A DNA stretch of 40,822 nt from an uncultured Gemmiger sp. (GTDB taxonomy: Bacteria; Bacillota; Clostridia; Oscillospirales; Ruminococcaceae), in contig CALXIA010000017.1 in the NCBI GenBank assembly GCA_944388245.1, forward strand, positions 1 to 40,822. The letters run 5' to 3'. The position numbers and the translations under genes were made by a program. Position 1 is the first letter of the stretch. Each line of letters begins with the position of its first letter. The notes under the pieces are model-generated. The model saw only the letters and a list, made by a program, of their open reading frames with translations. It had not been told where the DNA came from and ran no database searches. Positions 34,364-40,822 of this stretch are shown piece after piece.

Positions 34364-35349
34364 AGACGCTGCGGTGGCTGGGGGGCTATCTGTGGGCCCG
34401 GCGTGGCGCGCTGGCGCTGCTGGCGGTCTGCTGCGGCATCTTCGCGGTGGTGCTGGCACTGTACGGGGAAAAAGGGGAACCGGCGCTCTACGCGGGGGCT
34501 CTGTGCGCGGTGGTGCTGGCGGGGGCCGGCGTCGCGGGCGCGGCGCGGGAATACGCGCTCTGCCGCCGGCTGACCCGCCTGCGGGAGGAGCTGGCCGCCG
34601 GGCTGGGGGAGCTGCCCGCCCCTCGCAGCCCTGCCGAGGCCGAGTACGCGGCCCTGTGCGCCGCGCTGGAGGCCGACCGGGGGGACGCCGCCCGCGCCGC
34701 CGACGCCGCCCGCCAGGACATGCGGGAATACTACACCCTCTGGTCTCATCAGATCAAGACGCCGCTGGCGGCGCTGCGGCTGCTCACCCGGGGCGATCCG
34801 GGCCGGGCGGCCATGGAGGCGGAACTGGTGCGGGTGGAGCAGTATGTGGAGATGGCCCTGTGCTATCTGCAGGCCAGCAGCGGCCAGGACCTGGTGCTGC
34901 GGGTCTGCCCGCTGGACGGGGTGATCCGGGCCTCGGTGCGCCGGTTCGCGCCGCTGTTTGTGCAGAAGAAGCTGGCCCTGTCCTACGCGGGCACCGATCT
35001 GACCGCCCTGACCGACGAGAAGTGGCTGGCCTTCATTCTGGAGCAGCTGCTCTCCAACGCCCTCAAGTACACGGTCAAGGGCGGCATCACCCTGCGGGTG
35101 CTGCCCGGCCCGGCGCTGCGGGTGGAGGACACCGGCCCGGGCATCCCGCCCGCCGATCTGCCCCGCATCTTTGAGCGGGGCTACACCGGCTGCCACGGCC
35201 GGGCGGACAAGCGGGCCACCGGGGTGGGGCTGTATCTCTGCCGCCGGCTGGCCGACCAGCTGGGCCACCGCATCACCGCCGAAAACCGGCCGGAGGGCGG
35301 GGCCGCCTTTACGCTGGATATGACCCCCGTGCCGGTGCGGGCGGAATAA
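34360..35349 (+). CDS. bceS: BceS-type intramembrane-sensing histidine kinase
   Basis: A 329-residue kinase with only two N-terminal membrane helices (about 15-35 and 43-62) and almost no external loop, the signature of BceS-like sensors that rely on their ABC transporter for sensing. The phosphoacceptor His130 is in LWSHQIKTPLAALRLL. The ATP-binding domain has an N-box LLSNALKYTV, G1 VEDTGPGIPPADLP and a G2-like TGVGLYLCRRLADQLG. It is translationally coupled to the response regulator. Confidence 0.93.
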   Translation: MKTLRWLGGYLWARRGALALLAVCCGIFAVVLALYGEKGEPALYAGALCAVVLAGAGVAGAAREYALCRRLTRLREELAAGLGELPAPRSPAEAEYAALCAALEADRGDAARAADAARQDMREYYTLWSHQIKTPLAALRLLTRGDPGRAAMEAELVRVEQYVEMALCYLQASSGQDLVLRVCPLDGVIRASVRRFAPLFVQKKLALSYAGTDLTALTDEKWLAFILEQLLSNALKYTVKGGITLRVLPGPALRVEDTGPGIPPADLPRIFERGYTGCHGRADKRATGVGLYLCRRLADQLGHRITAENRPEGGAAFTLDMTPVPVRAE

Positions 35350-35360
35350 CCTTGCAAAAC

Positions 35361-35388
35361 TGTAAGCGGCACCCCTGCCGATTGTAAG
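35361..35388 (+). promoter_or_regulatory. Direct repeat TGTAAG, candidate BceR binding sites
   Basis: TGTAAG at 35361-35366 and 35383-35388, spaced 22 bases (about two DNA turns) apart, each followed by GC-containing sequence (GCGGCA / GCA). They lie just upstream of a promoter that lacks a -35 box and drives the ABC genes, a layout expected for an activator. Confidence 0.55.
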
Positions 35389-35421
35389 GCAAAGCGATGG
35401 CGCGCGGCCGGTCGGCGGGGG

Positions 35422-35427
35422 TATACT
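35422..35427 (+). promoter_or_regulatory. Candidate -10 box for bceAB
   Basis: TATACT preceded by GC-rich sequence with no -35 match, consistent with activator-dependent transcription by the upstream response regulator. Confidence 0.6.
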
Positions 35428-35484
35428 TTTGCCTGGAGGCAGGGCCGGAGAGGGCCCCGCCGCACAAAAGGAGGGCGAGAGACC

Positions 35485-36252
35485 ATGAACATTTTGCAGG
35501 TGGAAAACCTGAAAAAGACCTACACCACCCGTTTCGGCGGCAACCTGGTGCAGGCGTTGAGCGACGTTTCCTTCTCGGTGGAGGAGGGGGAGTACCTGGC
35601 CATCATGGGGGAGAGCGGCAGCGGCAAGACCACCCTGCTGAACATCCTGGCCACCCTGGACAAACCCACCAGCGGCCGGGTGCTGCTGGACGGGCAGGAC
35701 ACCGGCCACATCCACGCCGGGCGGCTGGCGGCCTTCCGGCGGGACCATCTGGGCTTTGTGTTCCAGGACTTCAACCTGCTGGATACCTTTTCGCTGCGGG
35801 ACAACATCCTGCTGCCGCTGGTGCTGGCCAATACCCCGGTGCGGGAGATGGACCGGCGGCTGCCGCCCCTGGCCGAGAGCCTGGGGCTGGAAAAGCTGCT
35901 GGACAAATTCCCCTATGAGGTGTCCGGCGGGCAGAAGCAGCGGGCGGCGGTGGGCCGGGCGCTGATCACCCAGCCCCGGCTGCTGCTGGCGGACGAGCCC
36001 ACCGGCGCGCTGGACAGCCACGCCGCCGACAATCTGCTGCGCATCTTCGACGAGGTGAACCAGCTGGGCCAGACGGTGCTGATGGTCACCCACAGCACCA
36101 AGGCGGCCAGCCACGCCAAGCGGGTGCTGTTCATCAAGGACGGGCGGCTGTACCACCAGCTCTACCGGGCTGATCAGACACCCGAGCAGATGTTCGCCCG
36201 CATCTCCGACACCCTGTCGGCCATCGCGGCGGGAGGGGTGCGCTATGAGTAA
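35485..36252 (+). CDS. bceA: BceA-type ABC transporter ATP-binding protein
   Basis: A 255-residue ATPase with Walker A GESGSGKTT, Q-loop FVFQDFNLLDTF (typical of Bce/MacB-type ATPases), signature VSGGQKQRAAVGRAL, Walker B LLLADEPTGALDS and switch His in VTHSTKAA. The ATG at 35485 follows GGAGGGCGAG. It overlaps bceB by 8 bases. Together with bceB and the upstream two-component system it forms an antimicrobial-peptide sensing and detoxification module. Confidence 0.94.
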   Translation: MNILQVENLKKTYTTRFGGNLVQALSDVSFSVEEGEYLAIMGESGSGKTTLLNILATLDKPTSGRVLLDGQDTGHIHAGRLAAFRRDHLGFVFQDFNLLDTFSLRDNILLPLVLANTPVREMDRRLPPLAESLGLEKLLDKFPYEVSGGQKQRAAVGRALITQPRLLLADEPTGALDSHAADNLLRIFDEVNQLGQTVLMVTHSTKAASHAKRVLFIKDGRLYHQLYRADQTPEQMFARISDTLSAIAAGGVRYE

Positions 36253-38197
36253 CCGTCTGTACCCCCGGCTGGCTTTGTCCAATCTGCGCAAGAACAGCCG
36301 GTTTGTGATCCCCTACATCCTGGCGGGCGGCGGCGCGGTGGCCATGCTCTACATCGTGGGCATGCTGGCCATGGACAACGGCCTGGGCAACATGTTCGCC
36401 GGGTACTGGGTCAGCCTGCTCATGGCCATGGGCCTGGGGGTGGTGCTGGTGTTCGGGGTCATCTTCATGCTCTACATCAACTCCTTTTTACAGCGCCAGC
36501 GGCTGCGGGAGTTCGGCCTCTACGCGGTGCTGGGAATGGAAAAACGCCACATCGCGCTGGTGCTGCTGTTTGAAACGCTCTTCAGCGGCCTGGCCATGCT
36601 GGCGCTGGGCCTTGCCGCCGGGCTGGGGCTGGGCAAGCTGGCCTTTCTGGTGCTGCTGCGGCTCATCCGGCTGCCGGTGCCCCTGGGCTTTACCGTCTGC
36701 GTGCCGGCGCTGGCGCTCTGTGCCGCCTGGCTGGGCGGGGTGCTGGTGCTGTCTCTGCTGCTCAACCTGCGCCGGGTGCTCACCGCCGACCCCATCCAGC
36801 TGCTCTACCAGGGCCGCAAGGGCGAGCGGGAACCCCGCACCCGCTGGCTGCTGGTGCTGCTGGGGCTGCTCACGCTGGGCGGCGGTTACGCCGTCGCCTG
36901 GCTGGTCACCTCCCCGGTGGCGCTGATCCTGGTCTTCTTCCCGGCGGCTGTCCTGGTCATTATCGGCACCTACTGCCTGTTCACCGCCGGCAGCGTGGCG
37001 GTGCTCAAGGCCCTTCGGCGGGACCGGCGCTACTACTACCGGCCCCGCCACTTCATCACCGTGTCCGGCCTGCTCTACCGCATGAAGCAGAACGCCGCCG
37101 GCCTGGCCAGCATCTGCGTTCTGTCCACCATGGTGCTGGTCATGATGATCTGCACCGTTTCCCTCTATTCGGGCATCAGCCGGTCGCTGGATATGCGGTA
37201 TCCCCTGCAGTTCTGCGGCTCGATGTCGGATATCACCCCTGCCCGGCAGGCGGTGGAGGCCTCTGGCGCGCGGATCCTGCGCCAGTATGAGTACGACTCG
37301 ATCGCGTTTGCCGCCCAGCTGGCGGACGACGTGCTGGTGCCGGACGCCACGGCGGACACGGTCTGCGAGATCTACGCCCTTACCGCCGAGGGCTACACCA
37401 CCCTCACCGGCAAGACCCTGACCCTGGAGCCCGGCCAGATCCTGTTCGGCAGCCTGGAAGGGGAGACCTTCCCCTGGCCGGGGCTGACCATCGGGGACAC
37501 CCGCTGGGAGATCGTGGGCGGCTGGGACGCGCCCATCGTGGACGGCCGGGTCTACGCCTACATGGCGCCGGTCTACTACCTGGTGGTGCCCACCCGGGCC
37601 GATCTGGAGGCGATCGAGCGGTTCCAGCAGCAGGCCTATGGGGAGCACGCCAGCGCCATCGCCACCGTCTGGGCTTTTGACACCGCCTGGACCGAGACCG
37701 CCGATATCGCCGCCCTCAAGGCCGATATCGAGCAGGCGGTGGAAAACTCCGATGTGAGCGGCTGGATCGACTGCGGCGCCACCGACCGGCAGGAGGGCTA
37801 CGCCATGTACGGCGGCTTTCTCTTCCTGGGGCTGACGCTGGGGCTGGTGTTCCTGCTGGCCACCGCCCTGATCATCTACTACAAGCAGGTCAACGAGGGC
37901 TACGATGACCGGCACCGGTTCCACATCCTTCAGCAGGTGGGCATGAGCCACAGAGAGGTGCAGGCCACCATCCGCAGCCAGGTGCTCACCGTCTTCTTCC
38001 TGCCGCTGCTCACGGCGGGCATTCACACGGCGGCGGCCTTTCCGGCCATGACCCGGATGCTCTCGGTGCTGGGCATCGGCACGAACCGGGTCACCCTCTA
38101 CGCGGTGTGCGGCCTGGCCGCCTTCGGGGTGTTCAGCCTGATCTACGTGGGGGTCTATGCCCTCACCGCCCGGGTCTACACCCGCATTGTGGGTTGA
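36245..38197 (+). CDS. bceB: BceB-type ABC transporter permease (FtsX-like)
   Basis: A 650-residue permease. It starts with the FtsX-like cytoplasmic/first-helix pattern (LALSNLRKNSRFVIPYILAGGGAVAMLY). There are about ten membrane helices, with the second FtsX domain at the C-terminus and a large extracellular domain at about residues 315-520 between helices 7 and 8, the feature that binds lipid-II-cycle antibiotics in BceB. Established role of the family: it removes bacitracin, lantibiotics or similar peptides from their target and signals to the partner kinase. Which peptide is unknown. Confidence 0.93.
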   Translation: MSNRLYPRLALSNLRKNSRFVIPYILAGGGAVAMLYIVGMLAMDNGLGNMFAGYWVSLLMAMGLGVVLVFGVIFMLYINSFLQRQRLREFGLYAVLGMEKRHIALVLLFETLFSGLAMLALGLAAGLGLGKLAFLVLLRLIRLPVPLGFTVCVPALALCAAWLGGVLVLSLLLNLRRVLTADPIQLLYQGRKGEREPRTRWLLVLLGLLTLGGGYAVAWLVTSPVALILVFFPAAVLVIIGTYCLFTAGSVAVLKALRRDRRYYYRPRHFITVSGLLYRMKQNAAGLASICVLSTMVLVMMICTVSLYSGISRSLDMRYPLQFCGSMSDITPARQAVEASGARILRQYEYDSIAFAAQLADDVLVPDATADTVCEIYALTAEGYTTLTGKTLTLEPGQILFGSLEGETFPWPGLTIGDTRWEIVGGWDAPIVDGRVYAYMAPVYYLVVPTRADLEAIERFQQQAYGEHASAIATVWAFDTAWTETADIAALKADIEQAVENSDVSGWIDCGATDRQEGYAMYGGFLFLGLTLGLVFLLATALIIYYKQVNEGYDDRHRFHILQQVGMSHREVQATIRSQVLTVFFLPLLTAGIHTAAAFPAMTRMLSVLGIGTNRVTLYAVCGLAAFGVFSLIYVGVYALTARVYTRIVG

Positions 38198-38223
38198 GCC
38201 AAGGCGGAAACCAAACAAAAAAT

Positions 38224-38256
38224 CAACCGCCCCGGTCCATCGGACCGGGGCGGTTG
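38224..38256. terminator. Bidirectional terminator between bceB and the small lipoprotein
   Basis: A 15-bp perfect stem (38224-38238 with 38242-38256), loop ATC. On the minus strand it is followed by ATTTTTTG, a good U-tract for the lipoprotein; the plus-side tract is weaker. Confidence 0.88.
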
Positions 38257-38316
38257 TGCTTGCAGGGGAATCCAGAAGAAAGAAAAGCGTTAAGAAGACA
38301 CGAATGAAAAATGCGA

Positions 38317-38538
38317 TCAGGCGTTGGCGCTGTCGGCGGCGCTGCTGCTGCCGCTCTCCAGGGCGGCGCTGCTGCTCTCCTCGGCGGCGGACACGCTGGA
38401 AGAGGTGTTTGCCTGGCTGGAGGAGGAAGAGCCGGTGCCGGTGCAGCCGGCCAGCAGGCCGGCGGCCAGTACGGCGCAGACCAGAGCCACGCCCAGGCGG
38501 GCGGCGGTGCGATTCTTTTCAGTATGTTGCAGGTTCAT
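38317..38538 (-). CDS. Small Ser/Ala-rich lipoprotein
   Basis: A 73-residue protein: an N-terminal basic region, a hydrophobic segment and the lipobox LLAGC (Cys32), then a tail of almost only Ser, Ala, Glu and Thr. The mature part resembles the linker of the amino-acid-binding lipoprotein in this window, but no folded domain follows. The ATG at 38538 has AAAGGAG before it and the terminator serves it. It could be a genuine tiny surface lipoprotein or the remnant of a larger one. Function unknown. Confidence 0.75.
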   Translation of the reverse strand: MNLQHTEKNRTAARLGVALVCAVLAAGLLAGCTGTGSSSSSQANTSSSVSAAEESSSAALESGSSSAADSANA

Positions 38539-38705
38539 GATGTTCTCTCCTTTGTTTGTGTGCCGTTTGGCAATGGTTTGTGCTTCGGGGCAGCGGTTTC
38601 AAAGCCGCCTCCGAAAGCATGGCCCCAGTATAGCCGGTCCTTGTGTGCAATTTGTTAGAAACAGCTTAAGCTTTTCTGTGGAAAAGGTGACAAAACGGTG
38701 TATCT

Positions 38706-38733
38706 TTGCCCGCCGGCAGGTCTGTGGTATAAT
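38706..38733 (+). promoter_or_regulatory. SigA-like promoter of addB
   Basis: TTGCCC (38706-38711), 16-base spacer, perfect TATAAT (38728-38733), 33 bases before the addB ATG. Confidence 0.65.
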
Positions 38734-38766
38734 ACCCATATCCCATAGAAAACGAGGTGTCGCGCC

Positions 38767-40822
38767 ATGTTGCAGCTGGTGTTGGGGCCGTCCGGCTCCG
38801 GCAAAACCCACCATCTCTATGCCAGTATCCGGGAGCGTGCCCGCCAGGGCCGGCGCAGTATTCTGCTGGTGCCCGAACAGTTCACCTCCTCCACCGAGGG
38901 GCGGCTGTACCGGCTGCTGGGGGATGAGCTTTCCGGCTTTGTCACCAGCTACAGCTTCACCTCCCTGGCCGAGGCGCTGCTGCAGCGGTACGGCGGGGCG
39001 GCGGTGCGCACCCTGGACGACGCGGGCCGGGCGGTGCTGATCCGCCGGGCGGTGGCCTCTTTGGGGGACGAGATCGTATGCTTCGGGCGGCACAAGCGCA
39101 GCGCCGCCTTCTGCCAGATGGCCGCCGACACCATCCGGGAGTTGAAGAATGCCGGGCTGGACGGGCCCCGCTTTCTGGAGATCGCCCGGCGGCTGGGCCC
39201 CGGCAACGAGAAGCTGCAGGAACTGGGCTTGATCTTCACCGCCTACGAGGCGCTGCTGGCCCACGCCGCCATGGACCCGGAGGACCGGCTGGAGGCCGCC
39301 GCCCGCCGGCTGGAGCCGGACTTCTTTGCCGGGCAGGCGGTGTTTGTGGACGAGTTTGACGCCTTCAACGCCTCCAAATACCGGCTGCTGGAGGCCATGC
39401 TCCCCGCCGCCGAGTCGGTGACCGTGGCCCTGTGCGCCGACGGTCTGGCCGATCCGGACGCGGGGCTGGGGCTGTTCAGCCGTGCCAAGCGGGTGGCCGC
39501 CCTGCTGCTGGACGCGGCCCGCCGCGCCGGTGTGCGCTGCGCCGCGCCGGTGGTCCTCAACGGGGACGAGCGGCACCGGGACGCCCCCGGCCTGGCCCGG
39601 CTGGCCCGGCTGCTCTGGCAGGGGGACTGCGAGGAACAGCCCGCCCCCGAGATCACCCTTTCCCGCTACCCCGGCCGCCAGCAGGAGGCCGCCGCGGTGG
39701 CCGCCGCGGTGCAGAAGCTGGCCCGGCAGGGGGTGCCCTACCGGAAGATGGCGGTGATCTGCCGCAGCGCCCCGGACTATCTGCCCGCCGTGCGGTACGC
39801 TTTCCGGCTGGCGAATATCCCGTTGTTCTGCGACGAGGCCACCACCGCCGAGCACGCCGCCCCGGCGCTGCTGGTGCGGGCGGCGCTGGGGCTGGCCCGC
39901 CGGGGCCTGTCCAGCCAGCCGCTGCTGGCACTGGTCAAATCCGGCCTGTGCGATCTGCCGGAGGCGGTGTGCTGCGCGCTGGAAAACTACGCCTACACCT
40001 GGCAGCTGCGCGCCGCCGACTGGCGGGCCCCCTTTACCCGCTCGCCGGAGGGGTTCGGCGGCCGGCTGGACGGGGAGGCCGCCCGCCAGCTGGAACTGGC
40101 CGAGCAGGGCCATGCCTTTGTGGTGGCCGCCGCCGAGCGCTTTTTGCAGCGGGTGAAGGCCGACGGGTCCGCCGCCGCCATGAGCCGGGCGATCTGGCGG
40201 CTGCTGGAATCGTTGGGCGCGCCCCGGCGGCTGGCCGTTCTGGCCGAAGAACTGCGCGCCCAGCAGGGGGAGGGCTACCTGGACGCTGCCGACGCGGTGC
40301 GAGAGTGGAACACCGTCTGCGACCTGCTGGACCAGATGGACCGGCTGGTGGGGCCGGAGGAACTCACCCCCGCCGAGTACGAAGAGCTGTTCGGGCTGCT
40401 GCTGCGCACCACCGACCTGGGGCACATTCCCCAGACGCTGGACGCGGTCATTCTGACCACCGCCCGCCGCATGGGCCTGGAGGACGCGGACTGGGTCTTT
40501 GTGGTGGGCCTGGGCGAAGGGGAGTTTCCCCAGGCCCCCGGCGGCACGGGGCTGCTGACCCACGCCGACCGGGATGCCCTGATCGGCCAGGGGGTGGAGA
40601 TGCTGGACAGCTTTGAAAACCGGGTCATGGGGGAGCAGGGCTATTTCTACAAGGCCCTCACCGCCGCCGGAAAAGGTCTGTGGCTCTCCTGGTGCGAGGG
40701 GGCGGCGGGCACCCCGCTCACCAGCGCGCTGTCCGGCGCGGTGCGCCGGCTGCATCCCGCGCCGCCCGCCCTTTCTTCCGCCGACTATGCCCCCACCCCC
40801 GACGCGGCGCTGGACGCGCTGG
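38767..40822 (+). CDS. addB: ATP-dependent helicase/nuclease subunit B, 3' partial
   Basis: The frame is open from the ATG at 38767 to the window edge (685 codons), so the C-terminal nuclease and 4Fe-4S part is not visible. Residues 1-20 hold Walker A GPSGSGKT (residues 7-14). Further family features are LLVPEQFTSSTEGRLY, SFTSLAEALLQRYGG, VFVDEFDAFNASKYRLLEA, and YPGRQQEAAAVAAAVQKLARQGVPYRKMAVICRS. AddB is the inactivated-helicase subunit of the AddAB recombination machine that processes double-strand breaks and reads Chi. The ribosome site GAGGTG is 7 bases upstream. addA would be expected just downstream. Confidence 0.93.
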   Translation, partial: MLQLVLGPSGSGKTHHLYASIRERARQGRRSILLVPEQFTSSTEGRLYRLLGDELSGFVTSYSFTSLAEALLQRYGGAAVRTLDDAGRAVLIRRAVASLGDEIVCFGRHKRSAAFCQMAADTIRELKNAGLDGPRFLEIARRLGPGNEKLQELGLIFTAYEALLAHAAMDPEDRLEAAARRLEPDFFAGQAVFVDEFDAFNASKYRLLEAMLPAAESVTVALCADGLADPDAGLGLFSRAKRVAALLLDAARRAGVRCAAPVVLNGDERHRDAPGLARLARLLWQGDCEEQPAPEITLSRYPGRQQEAAAVAAAVQKLARQGVPYRKMAVICRSAPDYLPAVRYAFRLANIPLFCDEATTAEHAAPALLVRAALGLARRGLSSQPLLALVKSGLCDLPEAVCCALENYAYTWQLRAADWRAPFTRSPEGFGGRLDGEAARQLELAEQGHAFVVAAAERFLQRVKADGSAAAMSRAIWRLLESLGAPRRLAVLAEELRAQQGEGYLDAADAVREWNTVCDLLDQMDRLVGPEELTPAEYEELFGLLLRTTDLGHIPQTLDAVILTTARRMGLEDADWVFVVGLGEGEFPQAPGGTGLLTHADRDALIGQGVEMLDSFENRVMGEQGYFYKALTAAGKGLWLSWCEGAAGTPLTSALSGAVRRLHPAPPALSSADYAPTPDAALDAL

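Noticed and set aside
38599-40755. A 718-codon antisense frame over addB
   Set aside because: Shadow frame of a GC-rich gene; the plus-strand frame has clear AddB motifs and promoter.
1-40822. Genetic-code reassignment of TGA
   Set aside because: Most genes in the window end in TGA at family-expected lengths, so TGA is a normal stop.
1-40822. CRISPR array, insertion sequence, integrase, tRNA or rRNA
   Set aside because: No regularly spaced repeats, transposase or recombinase motifs, terminal repeats, or RNA-gene signatures were found on either strand.

Overview
The window is a high-GC chromosomal segment of a Gram-positive gut-type Clostridia. The best guess is Oscillospirales/Ruminococcaceae, near Faecalibacterium, Gemmiger or Subdoligranulum. 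This is inferred from the gene set (RNase Y, a T-box before thrS, SpoIIR, a BceRSAB module, UPF0210 with its ACT partner, AddB) and from strong base bias. Promoters are SigA-like (TTGACA-N17-TATAAT), ribosome sites are AGGAGG-like, and most genes end in TGA or TAA. I see no rRNA, tRNA, CRISPR array, insertion sequence or prophage.

Layout. 1-4.6 kb: the 3' part of a secreted GH25 lysozyme, then on the minus strand the two-subunit L-serine dehydratase, a small acetyltransferase and a WG-repeat lipoprotein. 4.6-11.7 kb: a divergent promoter region with three related AT-rich dyads, a BlaI-type repressor, a BlaR1/M56 sensor protease broken by one in-frame TGA, and a very large wall/membrane-anchored surface protein broken by one in-frame TAG. 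11.8-16.4 kb (minus): a Gld-type ABC ATPase, a permease fused to a DUF4340 domain, and RNase Y. 16.4-19 kb: a threonine T-box leader and thrS. 19-24.2 kb: an RmlD-like SDR (minus), then a polar amino-acid ABC importer followed by an AbgB-type M20 amidohydrolase. 24.3-28.2 kb (minus): a DUF378 protein, then the operon ACT - UPF0210 - one-TM protein - polytopic DUF6056-like protein. 28.2-33.6 kb (plus): Lrp-type regulator, aminotransferase, DUF362/ferredoxin protein, IspE, SpoIIR and a triple peptidoglycan-binding-domain protein. 33.6-38.2 kb: a complete Bce-type antimicrobial-peptide sensing and detoxification module. 38.3-40.8 kb: a tiny lipoprotein (minus) and the 5' part of addB, which runs off the window.

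Most interesting points. (1) The divergent promoter region at 4631-4790 has a near-symmetric arrangement: two good SigA promoters facing outward, one perfect dyad between their -35 boxes, and one related dyad just downstream of each predicted start. This predicts that the WG-repeat lipoprotein belongs to the BlaI regulon. (2) The sensor and the giant surface protein downstream of that repressor each carry a single nonsense codon in an otherwise intact frame. (3) The ABC permease appears to have been joined in frame to DUF4340, with loss of the usual intervening GldG gene. All functional statements come from reading sequence motifs; no database search was run.
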